DNA of 64,000 nt from Xanthobacteraceae bacterium (GCA_029239875.1 JARBUD010000014.1:38834-102833); one strand, 5' to 3'; numbered from the stretch's first letter, positions 11,639 through 23,704 are shown. The notes: generated from the letters alone by a model not told the origin. Numbers and translations are program-made.

Positions 11639-11866
11639 AACGTTCCCCTCGCCGTGACGCGATTTGGGCGGGGAATTTAGACCTTATTACCGTTAATGCA
11701 ACAAATTTGAACTATTTTTGCCAACGGTTTGGTCAAACTTTCGAACATACTGCCTGTTTGTGAACCAATGATCACAGCCGGAATGCCCTCGCGCCGATGA
11801 AACGGGCACGCGCCAGCCTCGGGGTGCAGAGACTCGTCCCACCAATCAATCCGTTGAAAAATTTAG

Positions 11867-12788
11867 TTATTTCTTGTTGAGCGCGGTCACCGCAAGGGCC
11901 GTCGCGGCGGCCCGGTTCTCGACGCCGATCTTCGAATAGATCTGCTCGAGGTGCTTATTCACCGTGCGGGGCGACAGGCCGAGAATCTCGCCAATGTCGC
12001 GATTCGCCTTGCCGCGGGCGAGCCACATCAGCACTTCGGCCTCGCGGACGGTGAGGTTGAGCTTGGCCCTGAGCACCTGCTCGGGCGGCAGGCGGTCGTC
12101 CTCGACGATTCGCAGCAACAGCTCCTCCGGCCCGATCTGGCCGACATAGGAGAGTCTCAGCCGGCGCGCGGAGCCCTCGACCGGCAGGTCGATCGCGTCC
12201 GGCTCGGCCGCGGCGGCCTCGCCCTTGCGGCCCTCCAGCCAGCGACGCACCGGCTCGGGCAGCATCAGGCTGTCGCCGGGCGGCGAGACGGTGATCGAGG
12301 TGAGCAGCGCGGTCGCCTGCGGCGTCGACCACAGCACCCGCCCCTCGCGCGTCGCCGACAAGAGATAGCGCCCGGCCGCATCCAGCGCCGCGCGGGCGCT
12401 GTGGGTCTGGCGGGCATTGGCGAGATGCACGCGGATGCGCGCGATCAGCTCGTCCGGCGAGATCGGCTTGGTGACGTAGTCGACGCCGCCCGCCTCCAGC
12501 CCCTTCACGATCTGCTCGGTCTCCGACAGACCGGTCATGAAGATCACCGGCACATGCGCGACCGACTTGTTGCGCTTCAGGCGCCGGCAGGTCTCGAAGC
12601 CGTCCATGCCGGGCATCACCGCGTCCATGAGGATGACGTCGGGGGTGATGCGCTCCACCAGCGCCAGCGCGTTGGCGCCCTCCACCGCCACCAGCACGGT
12701 GGCGCCGGCGGCCTCCAGCGCGTCGGTGAGCAGGCTGAGGGTCTCGGGGGAATCGTCCACCACCAGGACGATGTCGCGGCGTTCCACG

Positions 12789-12799
<11 letters not shown>
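11867..12799 (-). CDS. Response regulator with LuxR-type DNA-binding domain
   Basis: This 310-residue protein has an N-terminal receiver domain with phosphoacceptor Asp59 in 'VILMDAVMPGMDG'. A central region of about 100 residues resembles a degenerate PAS or linker domain, and a C-terminal LuxR/FixJ helix-turn-helix covers about 245-305 ('LTVREAEVLMWLARGKANRD'). Its start overlaps the end of the upstream hybrid kinase gene by 11 bp, so the two are translationally coupled and almost certainly cognate. The likely targets are the divergent amide/urea-type ABC transporter operon and its own promoter. Confidence 0.94.
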
Positions 12800-16178
<3,379 letters not shown>

Positions 16179-16398
16179 AGGGTTCTGCCTCGCCGTGCCG
16201 ACGCCAGACATTCGTTCGCGCTCACCCTCCCCGGGCATTTTGTGGTTCGGCACTTTCCACTGCTGCACTGCACACGCTGACGTCCGCCGCCTGCCCCGTC
16301 AGTCAAGCACAAATCGTTCCAGTTAAGTCGACTTTCCAGCCTGCGGCGGAATGTCCTGCAATAGCCAGCGTATTTCGCCGATAGTCGATGAAAATATG

Positions 16399-16418
16399 CT
16401 CAATTGAGTGCAATTGAG
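16399..16418. promoter_or_regulatory. Tandem CAATTGAG sites, candidate operator
   Basis: CTCAATTGAG is a perfect 10-bp palindrome and is followed after TG by a second CAATTGAG. The two octamers start 10 bp apart, one helical turn. They lie midway between the divergent kinase gene and the transporter operon, in an otherwise featureless 482-bp gap (16179-16660). Binding by the cognate regulator is inference. Confidence 0.4.
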
Positions 16419-16551
16419 GCACGCCGTTTCCATCACTGAATTATCCGCCCCTAAAGAATTCGCGTCCGCGCGCGCGCGAAAACGACGAGGCGGAGCGTGC
16501 GCACACGCCCAGCCTGTCCTGCCACTGTGTGGGAGCGACCCCAAATCCCCT

Positions 16552-16569
16552 ATACGTCAATCGACGTAT
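16552..16569. promoter_or_regulatory. ATACGTC-N4-GACGTAT palindrome upstream of the ABC transporter operon
   Basis: Perfect 7-bp arms surround AATC, 92 bp before the start codon of the binding-protein gene. The size and TACGT core resemble operators of LuxR/NarL-type response regulators, and such a regulator is encoded by the divergent two-component operon. No other inverted repeat of this quality was seen in the gap. Confidence 0.5.
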
Positions 16570-16660
16570 TGCTGCATCGCGTCATCGCCCTCCACGATCT
16601 GGACAATGCAAGCACATCGCTAAGCTTGTTGAGCCACGTCAAACCCGTGGAGGGGATCGC

Positions 16661-17944
16661 ATGTCTTCGAATAACGATAATTCTTCCAAGTTTTCGGCAA
16701 CGCGCCGAAAGCTTTTGATGGGCATGGCGGCGCTTCCTGCTGTGCCTCTTCTGTCGCAGGCCGGGCTGTTTTCCACGCCGGCTTTCGCCCAGGCGCCCGC
16801 GACGTCGGCCGTCAACACGACCGGCCTCGCCGTGACCGACACGGAAGTCACGGTCGGCATCCTGCACTCCGTCACCGGCACCATGGCGATCTCGGAGACC
16901 GGCTCGGTGCAGGCCGAGAAGCTCGCCATCGACCAGATCAACGCCATGGGTGGCGTGCTCGGGCGCAAGATCAAGTTCATCCAGGAGGACGGCGCTTCCG
17001 ACTGGCCGACCTTCGCCGAGAAGGCCAAGAAGCTGCTCGTCAACGACAAGGTCGCCGCCATCATGGGCTGCTGGACCTCGGCCTCGCGCAAGGCGGTGCT
17101 GCCGGTGGTCGAGCAGTATAACGGCATGCTCTACTACCCGACCTTCTATGAAGGCCTCGAGCAGTCGAAGAACGTCATCTACACCGGCCAGGAAGCCACG
17201 CAGCAGATCCTCGCCGGCCTCGACTGGGTGCAGAAGACCAAGGCCGGCAAGACCTTCTACCTCATCGGCTCGGACTACATCTGGCCGCGCACCTCGATGA
17301 AGATCGCCCGCAAGCACATCGAGGGGCACCTGAAGGACTCCTCCGTCGTCGGCGAGGAATACTTCCCGCTCGGCCACACCCAGTTCAACTCGGTGATCAA
17401 CAAGATCAAGCTGAAGAAGCCGGACGTGATCTACGCCGCGGTCGTCGGCGGCTCCAACGTCGCCTTCTACAAGCAGCTCAAGGCCGCCGGCATCGACCTC
17501 TCCAAGCAGACCCTGCTCACCATCTCGGTGACCGAGGACGAGATCGACGGCATCGGCGGCGAGAACTTCGCCGGCGCCTATAGCTGCATGAAGTACTTCC
17601 AGTCGCTCGACAACCCCAACAACAAGGACTTCGTGGCCGCCTTCAAGAAGATGTGGGGCGAGAAGACCGTGATCGGCGACGTCACCCAGGCCGCCTATCT
17701 CGGCCCGTGGCTGTGGAAAATGACGGTCGAGAAGGCCGGCTCCTTCGACGTCGACAAGATCGCCGCGGCCTCCGCCGGCATCGAGTTCTCCAAGGCGCCG
17801 GAAGGCTATGTGAAGATCCACCCGAACCATCATCTGTGGTCGAAGACCCGCGTCGGCCAGGCGCAGCTCGACGGCCAGTTCAAGGTGGTGTTCGAGACCC
17901 CGGACCTGATCGAGCCCGATCCGTTCCCGAAGGGCTACCAGTGA
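16661..17944 (+). CDS. ABC transporter substrate-binding protein, UrtA/FmdD family (amide or urea)
   Basis: This 427-residue periplasmic binding protein of the type-I branched-chain fold is exported by the Tat route ('SATRRKLLMG' with twin arginine, hydrophobic core, 'PAFA' cleavage near residue 44). The mature part matches UrtA-type proteins: 'VGILHSVTGTMAISETG', 'QEDGASDWPTFAEKAKKLL', 'MGCWTSASRKAVLP', 'YYPTFYEG'. The start has GGAGG eight bases upstream. It is the first gene of a seven-gene run ending in formamidase and FmdB, so short-chain amides (formamide, acetamide) or urea are the likely ligands. A strong stem-loop follows the gene. Confidence 0.93.
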   Translation: MSSNNDNSSKFSATRRKLLMGMAALPAVPLLSQAGLFSTPAFAQAPATSAVNTTGLAVTDTEVTVGILHSVTGTMAISETGSVQAEKLAIDQINAMGGVLGRKIKFIQEDGASDWPTFAEKAKKLLVNDKVAAIMGCWTSASRKAVLPVVEQYNGMLYYPTFYEGLEQSKNVIYTGQEATQQILAGLDWVQKTKAGKTFYLIGSDYIWPRTSMKIARKHIEGHLKDSSVVGEEYFPLGHTQFNSVINKIKLKKPDVIYAAVVGGSNVAFYKQLKAAGIDLSKQTLLTISVTEDEIDGIGGENFAGAYSCMKYFQSLDNPNNKDFVAAFKKMWGEKTVIGDVTQAAYLGPWLWKMTVEKAGSFDVDKIAAASAGIEFSKAPEGYVKIHPNHHLWSKTRVGQAQLDGQFKVVFETPDLIEPDPFPKGYQ

Positions 17945-17959
17945 TCGCCTGAAGCTGCC

Positions 17960-17985
17960 GCCCGGAGAGGTTCGCCTCTCCGGGC
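17960..17985 (+). terminator. UUCG stem-loop between binding-protein and permease genes
   Basis: An 11-bp perfect stem (GCCCGGAGAGG paired with CCTCTCCGGGC) caps a TTCG tetraloop 15 bases after the stop codon. A T-run is missing, so partial termination or protection of the upstream mRNA end is more likely than full termination. Such hairpins commonly raise binding-protein output over membrane subunits. Confidence 0.65.
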
Positions 17986-18036
17986 CGTTCCGGTTGAACG
18001 CAGGCGCGCCGCCCGGCGCACGCGGGGGAATTCGCG

Positions 18037-18963
18037 ATGTTCTCTGACTATTCGCTGGCCGAGCTCGGCTCGATCTTCGTGATGCAAGGCTTCGCCGGCC
18101 TCATCCTGTTCTCGGTCTTCGTGCTCATGGCGCTCGGCCTCGCCATCATCTTCGGCCAGATGGGCGTCATCAACATGGCGCACGGCGAGTTCATGATTCT
18201 CGGCGCCTATGTCACCTACTTCACCTCGCAATTCTTCCTGAACCATCTGCCTGCGCTGTTCACCGCCTATTTCTTCGTGGCGATGATATTGGCGTTCATC
18301 GCCTCCGGTGCGCTCGGCATGTTCATCGAATGGGCGATGATCCGCCGGCTCTACAAGCGCCCGCTCGACACGCTGCTCGCCACCTGGGGCCTCAGCCTCA
18401 TCCTCCAGCAGCTCTACCGCTCGGTCTTCGGCCCGCGCGAGGTCGGCGTCGAGCTTCCGCAATGGATGATGGGCTCGCTGCCGCTCACCGACACCATCGA
18501 GGTGCAGATCAACGGCCTGTTCGTCATGGGCCTGACCATCGCCATCACCGTCGTCGTCGCCGTGCTCATGTACAAGTCGAGCTGGGGCAAGCAGGTGCGC
18601 GCGGTGGTGCAGAACCGCGTCATGGCCGGCGCCGTCGGCATCAACACCGAGAAGGTGGACCGCTACACCTTCGGCCTCGGCTGCGGCATCGCCGGCGTCG
18701 CCGGCTCGGCCTTCACCATGATCGGCTCGACCGGCCCGACCTCCGGCCAGCTCTACATCGTCGACACCTTCCTGGTCGTCGTGTTCGGCGGCGCGCAGAG
18801 CCTGCTCGGCACCATCGCCTCCGCCTTCACCATCTCGCAGGCCCAGTCGACCATGGAGTTCTTCCTCTCCGGCTCGATGGCCAAGGTCCTCACGCTGCTC
18901 GGCGTGGTCATCATCCTGATGCTGCGGCCGCAGGGCCTGTTCGTCATCAAGGTCCGTCGCTGA
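18037..18963 (+). CDS. ABC transporter permease, UrtB/LivH family
   Basis: This 308-residue inner-membrane permease has about eight helices. 'ALGLAIIFGQMGVINMAHGEFM' is the LivH-family hallmark and 'TLLATWGLSLILQQLYR' is the UrtB-type version of the following segment. It is the second gene of the amide/urea-type operon, 92 bp after the binding protein and 10 bp before the next permease. It pairs with the LivM-type subunit to form the translocation channel. Confidence 0.93.
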   Translation: MFSDYSLAELGSIFVMQGFAGLILFSVFVLMALGLAIIFGQMGVINMAHGEFMILGAYVTYFTSQFFLNHLPALFTAYFFVAMILAFIASGALGMFIEWAMIRRLYKRPLDTLLATWGLSLILQQLYRSVFGPREVGVELPQWMMGSLPLTDTIEVQINGLFVMGLTIAITVVVAVLMYKSSWGKQVRAVVQNRVMAGAVGINTEKVDRYTFGLGCGIAGVAGSAFTMIGSTGPTSGQLYIVDTFLVVVFGGAQSLLGTIASAFTISQAQSTMEFFLSGSMAKVLTLLGVVIILMLRPQGLFVIKVRR

Positions 18964-18973
18964 GGAGGCCGCC

Positions 18974-20146
18974 ATGACCGCACCCGTGAAATCCGGACGC
19001 ACCTTCTTCCTCCGCCCACAGGACATGATCGGGATCGTCATCCTCGCGATCCTCCTGCTGGTCGTGCTGCCGCTGACGCTGGACAATTTCCGCCTGCAAT
19101 TCGTCGGCAAGTACCTGACCTACGCCTTCGTCGCGCTCGGCCTGGTGCTGTGCTGGGGCTATGCCGGCATCCTCTCGCTCGGCCAGGGCGTGTTCTTCGG
19201 CCTGGGCGGCTACTGCATGGCGATGTTCCTCAAGCTGGAAGCCTCCAGCGTCGAGAACACCAAGATCCAGACCACGCCCGGCATCCCGGACTTCATGGAC
19301 TGGAACCAGATCACCGCCCTGCCCTGGTTCTGGGAGCCCTTCAGGAGCTTCGGCTTCACCACCATCGCCGTGGTGCTGGTGCCCGCCTTCTTCGCGCTGC
19401 TCGTCGGCTACGCCCTGTTCAAGCGGCGCGTCGGCGGCGTGTACTTCGCCATCATCACCCAGGCGCTCGCCGCGATCATGACCATCCTGATCATCGGCCA
19501 GCAGGGCTATACCGGCGGCATCAACGGCATCACCGACCTGCGCACCCTGCACGGCTGGGACATCCGCACCGACAGCGCCAAGACCGTGCTCTACTTCGTC
19601 TGCGTGGCGCTGCTCATCGGCTGCATCCTGCTCGCCTATTACGTGAAGTCGTCCAAGCTCGGCCGCATCCTCGTCGCCATGCGCGACAAGGAAGACCGCG
19701 TCCGCTTCTCCGGCTACGACGTCTCCTCGTTCAAGATCTTCGTTTTCTGCCTGGCGGCCTCGCTCTCGGCCATCGGCGGGGCGATGTTCACCCTGCAGGT
19801 CGGCTTCATGTCGCCCTCCTTCGTCGGCATCGTGCCCTCGATCGAGATGGTCATCTACACCGCGGTCGGCGGGCGCCTCTCCATCCTCGGCGCCATCTAC
19901 GGCACGCTGCTGGTGAACTGGGCCAAGACCTCCTTCTCGGAGAGCTTCCCCGAGCTCTGGCTCTTCGGTCTCGGCGGCATGTTCATCGCCGTGGTGCTCA
20001 TCTTCCCGAACGGCATCGCCGGCCTCTACCAGGTCTATGTCGCCCCGCATCTCGGCCCGCTCTTCGGCGGCGCCAAGCGCAAGGTGACGCCGCCCGCCGC
20101 CACCCCGCCGGCCGCCGGTTCGGCCGCCCCCGCAGCCGCCGAGTGA
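18974..20146 (+). CDS. ABC transporter permease, UrtC/LivM family
   Basis: This 390-residue permease has about ten helices, including 'LSLGQGVFFGLGGYCMAMFL' and a long periplasmic loop (about residues 90-120) of the kind seen in UrtC. 'QGYTGGINGITDL' is the conserved LivM substrate-side motif. A Pro/Ala-rich C-terminal tail of about 20 residues follows the last helix. It starts 10 bp after the first permease and is followed after 13 bp by the first ATPase. Confidence 0.93.
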   Translation: MTAPVKSGRTFFLRPQDMIGIVILAILLLVVLPLTLDNFRLQFVGKYLTYAFVALGLVLCWGYAGILSLGQGVFFGLGGYCMAMFLKLEASSVENTKIQTTPGIPDFMDWNQITALPWFWEPFRSFGFTTIAVVLVPAFFALLVGYALFKRRVGGVYFAIITQALAAIMTILIIGQQGYTGGINGITDLRTLHGWDIRTDSAKTVLYFVCVALLIGCILLAYYVKSSKLGRILVAMRDKEDRVRFSGYDVSSFKIFVFCLAASLSAIGGAMFTLQVGFMSPSFVGIVPSIEMVIYTAVGGRLSILGAIYGTLLVNWAKTSFSESFPELWLFGLGGMFIAVVLIFPNGIAGLYQVYVAPHLGPLFGGAKRKVTPPAATPPAAGSAAPAAAE

Positions 20147-20159
20147 GGAGACGACGCTC

Positions 20160-20930
20160 ATGAACGCGCAACCCGTCATCACCGATGCGATGAACAAGGA
20201 CTTCGTCCTGGCGGTGGAAGGGCTCACCGTCTCATTCGACGGCTTCAAGGCGGTCAACGACCTGTCCTTCTATGTCGACGAGAACGAGATCCGCGTCATC
20301 ATCGGCCCCAACGGCGCCGGCAAGACGACGGTGCTCGACCTCATCTGCGGGCGCACCAAGGCGACCGCCGGCTCGATCAAGTTCAAGGACCGCGAGCTGA
20401 CGAGGATGAAGGAGCACGAGATCGTGCGCGCCGGCATCGGCCGCAAGTTCCAGAACCCGTCGATCTACGAGGATCTCACCGTCTTCGAGAACCTCGAGAT
20501 CTCCTATCCCAAGGGCCGCTCGGTGGCGGGGGCTCTCGCCTTCCGCCGCGACGCGGCGGTCAAGGAGCGGGTGCAGGAGATCGCCGAGACCATCTTCCTC
20601 GCCGACCAGCTCGACCAGCGCGCCGAATATCTCTCGCACGGCCAGAAGCAGTGGCTGGAGATCGGCATGCTGCTGATCCAGGACCCGGAGCTGCTCATGC
20701 TCGACGAGCCGGTCGCCGGCATGAGCGTCTCCGAGCGCAAGAAGACCGCCGAGCTGCTCAACACCATCATCAAGAACCGCTCGGTGATCGTGATCGAGCA
20801 CGACATGAAGTTCGTCGAGGACATCGCCCACAAGGTGACGGTGCTGCACCAGGGCAAGATCCTGTCGGAAGGCCCGATGGCCAAGGTCCAGGCGGACCCC
20901 AAGGTCATCGAGGTCTATCTCGGCCATTGA
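20160..20930 (+). CDS. ABC transporter ATPase, UrtD/LivG family
   Basis: This is a 256-residue nucleotide-binding subunit. Walker A is 'GPNGAGKTT', the Q-loop region reads 'GIGRKFQNPSIYEDLTVFENL', the signature 'LSHGQKQWLEIGMLL' is the UrtD form of the LSGGQ motif, and Walker B is 'LLMLDEP' with the switch histidine in 'VIEHDMKF'. The first 18 residues precede the usual start, and an internal ATG (MNKDFV) is possible. It energises uptake together with the next gene. Confidence 0.94.
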   Translation: MNAQPVITDAMNKDFVLAVEGLTVSFDGFKAVNDLSFYVDENEIRVIIGPNGAGKTTVLDLICGRTKATAGSIKFKDRELTRMKEHEIVRAGIGRKFQNPSIYEDLTVFENLEISYPKGRSVAGALAFRRDAAVKERVQEIAETIFLADQLDQRAEYLSHGQKQWLEIGMLLIQDPELLMLDEPVAGMSVSERKKTAELLNTIIKNRSVIVIEHDMKFVEDIAHKVTVLHQGKILSEGPMAKVQADPKVIEVYLGH

Positions 20931-20940
20931 GGAGACAGGC

Positions 20941-21630
20941 ATGCTGAACGTCTCGAACCTGCACGTCTCCTACGGCGAGAGCGAGGTGCTGCACGGCCTC
21001 GACTTCAAGGTCGCGCCCGCCGAGATCGTCGCCATCATGGGCCGCAACGGCATGGGCAAGACCACGCTCATGAAGTCGCTCATGGGCATCGTGCCGACCA
21101 AGAGCGGCAGCGTCTCGGTCGGCGAGACCGACATCACCAAGCTGAAGAGCTACGAGCGCGTCGCCAACGGCGTCGCCTATGTGCCGCAGGGCCGCATGAT
21201 CTTCTCCACCATGACGGTGCAGGAGAACATCGAGACCGGCCTGATCCCACGCGGCGAGAGCAAGGTGCCCCCCGACATCTACGAGCTGTTCCCGGTGCTG
21301 CTGGAGATGAAGGGCCGGCGCGGCGGCAACCTTTCCGGCGGCCAGCAGCAGCAGCTCGCCATCGCCCGCGCGCTCGCGACAGGGCCGAAGGTGCTGCTGC
21401 TCGACGAGCCGACCGAAGGCATCCAGCCCTCGATCATCCGCGAGATGGCCCGCACGCTGAAGCGCATCCGCGACGAGCGCGGCCTGTCCATCGTGGTGTC
21501 CGAGCAGGTGCTCTCCTTCGCCCTCGACATTGCCGACCGCGTGCTCGTCATCGAGAATGGCGAGATCGTCCACGAGAACCTGCGCGCCGAGGTCGACGAG
21601 GCCAAGGTCGCCAAATTCCTGTCGGTCTGA
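20941..21630 (+). CDS. ABC transporter ATPase, UrtE/LivF family
   Basis: This is a 229-residue nucleotide-binding subunit. Walker A is 'GRNGMGKTT', the signature is 'NLSGGQQQQLAIARAL', and Walker B is 'VLLLDEPTEGIQPSII', a sequence highly typical of UrtE. It begins 10 bp after the UrtD-type gene. Its C-terminal 'RVLVIENGEIVHE' region is complete. With the previous ATPase it forms the heterodimeric motor of the transporter. Confidence 0.94.
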   Translation: MLNVSNLHVSYGESEVLHGLDFKVAPAEIVAIMGRNGMGKTTLMKSLMGIVPTKSGSVSVGETDITKLKSYERVANGVAYVPQGRMIFSTMTVQENIETGLIPRGESKVPPDIYELFPVLLEMKGRRGGNLSGGQQQQLAIARALATGPKVLLLDEPTEGIQPSIIREMARTLKRIRDERGLSIVVSEQVLSFALDIADRVLVIENGEIVHENLRAEVDEAKVAKFLSV

Positions 21631-21692
21631 CGGCGAGCCTGGCCCGCCGCCCGACAAGTCCAAGCCTGCCCAAGGGGAGAGTGGAGAAGAGC

Positions 21693-22922
21693 ATGCCCGA
21701 TACGCTGATCAAGATCGACCTGAACCAGTCGGCCTATGACAACGACATGGTTCACAACCGCTGGCACCCGGACATTCCGATGGTGGCGTGGGTGAAGCCG
21801 GGCGACGACTTCATCGTCGAGACCTATGACTGGACCGGCGGCTTCATCAAGAACAACGACTCGGCCGACGACGTGCGCGACATCGACCTGTCGATCGTGC
21901 ACTTCCTCTCCGGCCCCATCGGCGTGAAGGGCGCCGAGCCCGGCGACCTGCTGGTCGTCGACCTGCTCGACATCGGGGCGATCCCCGGCAACGAATGGGG
22001 CTTCAACGGCTTCTTCTCGAAGAAGAACGGCGGCGGCTTCCTGACCGACCACTTCCCGCTGGCCCAGAAGTCGATCTGGGACTTCAAGGGCATGTACACC
22101 TCCTCGCGCCACATACCGGGCGTGAACTTCGCCGGGCTGATCCATCCCGGCCTGATCGGCTGCCTGCCGGACCCGAAGCTGCTCGACACCTGGAACAAGC
22201 GCGAGGTGGACTTCATCGCCACCAACCCGACCCGCGTGCCCCCGCTCGCCAACCCGCCCTTCGCGGCGACGGCGCATATGGGCCGGCTCTTCGGCGACGC
22301 CAAGGCGAAGGCGGCGGCCGAGGGCGCCCGCACCGTCCCCCCGCGCGAGCATGGCGGCAATTGCGACATCAAGGACCTGTCGCGCGGCTCGAAGATCTAC
22401 TTCCCGGTCTATGTCGACGGCGGCGGCCTCTCCATGGGCGACCTGCACTTCAGCCAGGGCGACGGCGAGATCACCTTCTGCGGCGCCATCGAGATGGCCG
22501 GCTGGGTGCATCTGAAGGTCGACGTGCTGAAGGGCGGCATGGCCAAGTACGGCATCAAGACGCCGATCTTCAAGCCGTCGCCGATGACGCCCAACTACAA
22601 GGACTACCTGATCTTCGAGGGCATCTCGGTCGACGAGTACGGCCAGCAGCATTATCTCGACGTCAACGTCGCCTACCGCCAGGCCTGCCTCAACGCCATC
22701 GAATACCTGAAGAAGTTCGGCTATTCCGGCGCGCAGGCCTATTCGATCCTCGGCACCGCACCGGTGCAGGGCCACATCTCGGGCGTCGTCGACATCCCCA
22801 ACGCCTGCGCCACGCTGTGGCTGCCCACCGAGATCTTCGACTTCGACATCAACCCGACCGCCGCCGGCCCGACGAAGTTCATCGACGGCTCGGTCGACAT
22901 GCCGCTTTCACCGGACCTTTAG
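21693..22922 (+). CDS. fmdA: Formamidase (acetamidase/formamidase family)
   Basis: This 409-residue cytosolic amidase releases ammonia and formate from formamide and, more slowly, acts on other short amides. The sequence is collinear with Methylophilus-type FmdA in length and features: N-terminal 'HNRWHPDIPMVAWVKPGD', 'PGVNFAGLIHPGLIGCLP', 'PPREHGGNCDIKDL' and 'GDGEITFCGAIEMAG'. The start 21693 was chosen because GGAGA lies five bases upstream; an in-frame GTG at 21681 is less likely. It follows the transporter ATPase gene by 62 bp and precedes fmdB, so it marks the transporter operon as an amide-utilisation system. Confidence 0.93.
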   Translation: MPDTLIKIDLNQSAYDNDMVHNRWHPDIPMVAWVKPGDDFIVETYDWTGGFIKNNDSADDVRDIDLSIVHFLSGPIGVKGAEPGDLLVVDLLDIGAIPGNEWGFNGFFSKKNGGGFLTDHFPLAQKSIWDFKGMYTSSRHIPGVNFAGLIHPGLIGCLPDPKLLDTWNKREVDFIATNPTRVPPLANPPFAATAHMGRLFGDAKAKAAAEGARTVPPREHGGNCDIKDLSRGSKIYFPVYVDGGGLSMGDLHFSQGDGEITFCGAIEMAGWVHLKVDVLKGGMAKYGIKTPIFKPSPMTPNYKDYLIFEGISVDEYGQQHYLDVNVAYRQACLNAIEYLKKFGYSGAQAYSILGTAPVQGHISGVVDIPNACATLWLPTEIFDFDINPTAAGPTKFIDGSVDMPLSPDL

Positions 22923-22948
22923 ACCCCCCGCTTAGATGTCCGGTGCCG

Positions 22949-23051
22949 CGGGGCGATGCTTCGGCATCGCCCCGCCTCTCTACTAGACTTCGGCGGTGCT
23001 TTTGCACCGCCCCGCTTCTCCATTAGACTTTGGCGATGCTTCGGCATCGCC
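22949..23051. repeat. Three tandem GC stem-loops between fmdA and fmdB
   Basis: Three hairpins follow one another at about 40-bp intervals. 22949-22974 has an 11-bp stem with TTCG loop, 22992-23011 an 8-bp stem with TTTT loop, and 23032-23051 an 8-bp stem with TTCG loop. Each is preceded by a related (C/T)TAGA(C/T) spacer, so they look like degenerate tandem copies of one unit. They fill the 166-bp gap and could attenuate or stabilise the fmdA mRNA. Confidence 0.75.
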
Positions 23052-23088
23052 CCGCTCCTACTCCGAGGAAACGGCCGAGGAACACCTC

Positions 23089-23442
23089 ATGCCCGTCTAC
23101 GAATATCAGTGCGAAAGCTGCGGCGACTTCACTGCCATGCGGCCGATGAGCGAGTACCAGGACCCGCAGCCCTGCCCGGATTGCGGCGCCTCCGCCCCGC
23201 GGGTGATGCTCACCGCGCCGCATTTCTCCGGCATGTCGCGCGAGAGCCTTGCCGCCCACGCCACCAATGAGCGCGCCGCCAACGCGCCGATGACCACCGG
23301 CGAGTTTGCCGCGAAGAAGCACGGCTCCGGCTGCTCCTGCTGCTCCGGTATGAAGAGCCGCACCAAGAAATCCAAGACCGCGACGGCGGCGAGCGGAGCG
23401 AAGAGCTTCCCCTCCGCCCGGCCGTGGATGATCAGCCACTGA
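23089..23442 (+). CDS. fmdB: FmdB family zinc-ribbon protein
   Basis: This 117-residue protein has an N-terminal zinc ribbon with Cys8-x2-Cys11 and Cys29-x2-Cys32. A second cysteine group follows near the C-terminus ('GSGCSCCSG') with a basic, Ala/Lys-rich tail. It was first described as a putative regulator next to formamidase; its exact role remains unclear. The start has an AGGAA element a few bases upstream. Its place directly downstream of fmdA matches the classical fmd arrangement, and it is the last gene of the operon before a block of palindromic repeats. Confidence 0.9.
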   Translation: MPVYEYQCESCGDFTAMRPMSEYQDPQPCPDCGASAPRVMLTAPHFSGMSRESLAAHATNERAANAPMTTGEFAAKKHGSGCSCCSGMKSRTKKSKTATAASGAKSFPSARPWMISH

Positions 23443-23471
23443 TCAAAGGCGATCATCCCGTACCAAACGAG

Positions 23472-23561
23472 CGTCATCCCGGACGGCCGAAGGCCGATCC
23501 GGGATCGCGTGCCATTTGCGGATGACGATCCCGGCTCTCGCTGCGCTCGGCCGGGATGACG
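23472..23561. repeat. Long palindromic intergenic repeat, family B, copy 1
   Basis: The element opens CGTCATCCCGGACGGCC and closes with GGCCGGGATGACG, giving a 90-bp hairpin-capable unit with an inner GATCCGGGATC block. Related copies lie at 27150 and 42597. It lies in the 329-bp gap 23443-23771, which holds only repeats. Confidence 0.8.
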
Positions 23562-23591
23562 AAGGATGGAAGCCGGCATCGGCGACCTGCG

Positions 23592-23704
23592 TGCTTCGAG
23601 GCCGCCCATGCGGGCGGCACCTCAGCATAAGGAAGGTCGCCCTGAGATCATCCTTGGCACCACCTCATCCTGAGGTGCGAGCCGCAGGCGAGCCTCGAAG
23701 GATA
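23592..23704. repeat. Palindromic intergenic repeat, family C, copy 1
   Basis: Two half-units face each other: TTCGAGGCCGCCC...GGCACCTCAG, then CCTCATCCTGAGGTGCGAGC...GAGCCTCGAAGGAT. The second half recurs at 27313. It directly follows a family B element, the same B-then-C order seen at 27150-27420. Confidence 0.75.

Noticed and set aside
16605..16625. TGG...GC stretch before the binding-protein gene as a sigma-54 promoter
   Set aside because: The GG and GC are 11 bp apart rather than 12 and the flanks do not match the consensus.
16529..16660. N-terminal extension of the substrate-binding protein
   Set aside because: It would include the palindromic operator and push the Tat signal 44 residues inwards; the ATG at 16661 has a strong ribosome site.
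22949..23051. Three regular hairpin units as a possible CRISPR array
   Set aside because: Units are only about 40 bp with no unique spacers of 30-40 bp, arms differ between copies, and there are no cas genes.
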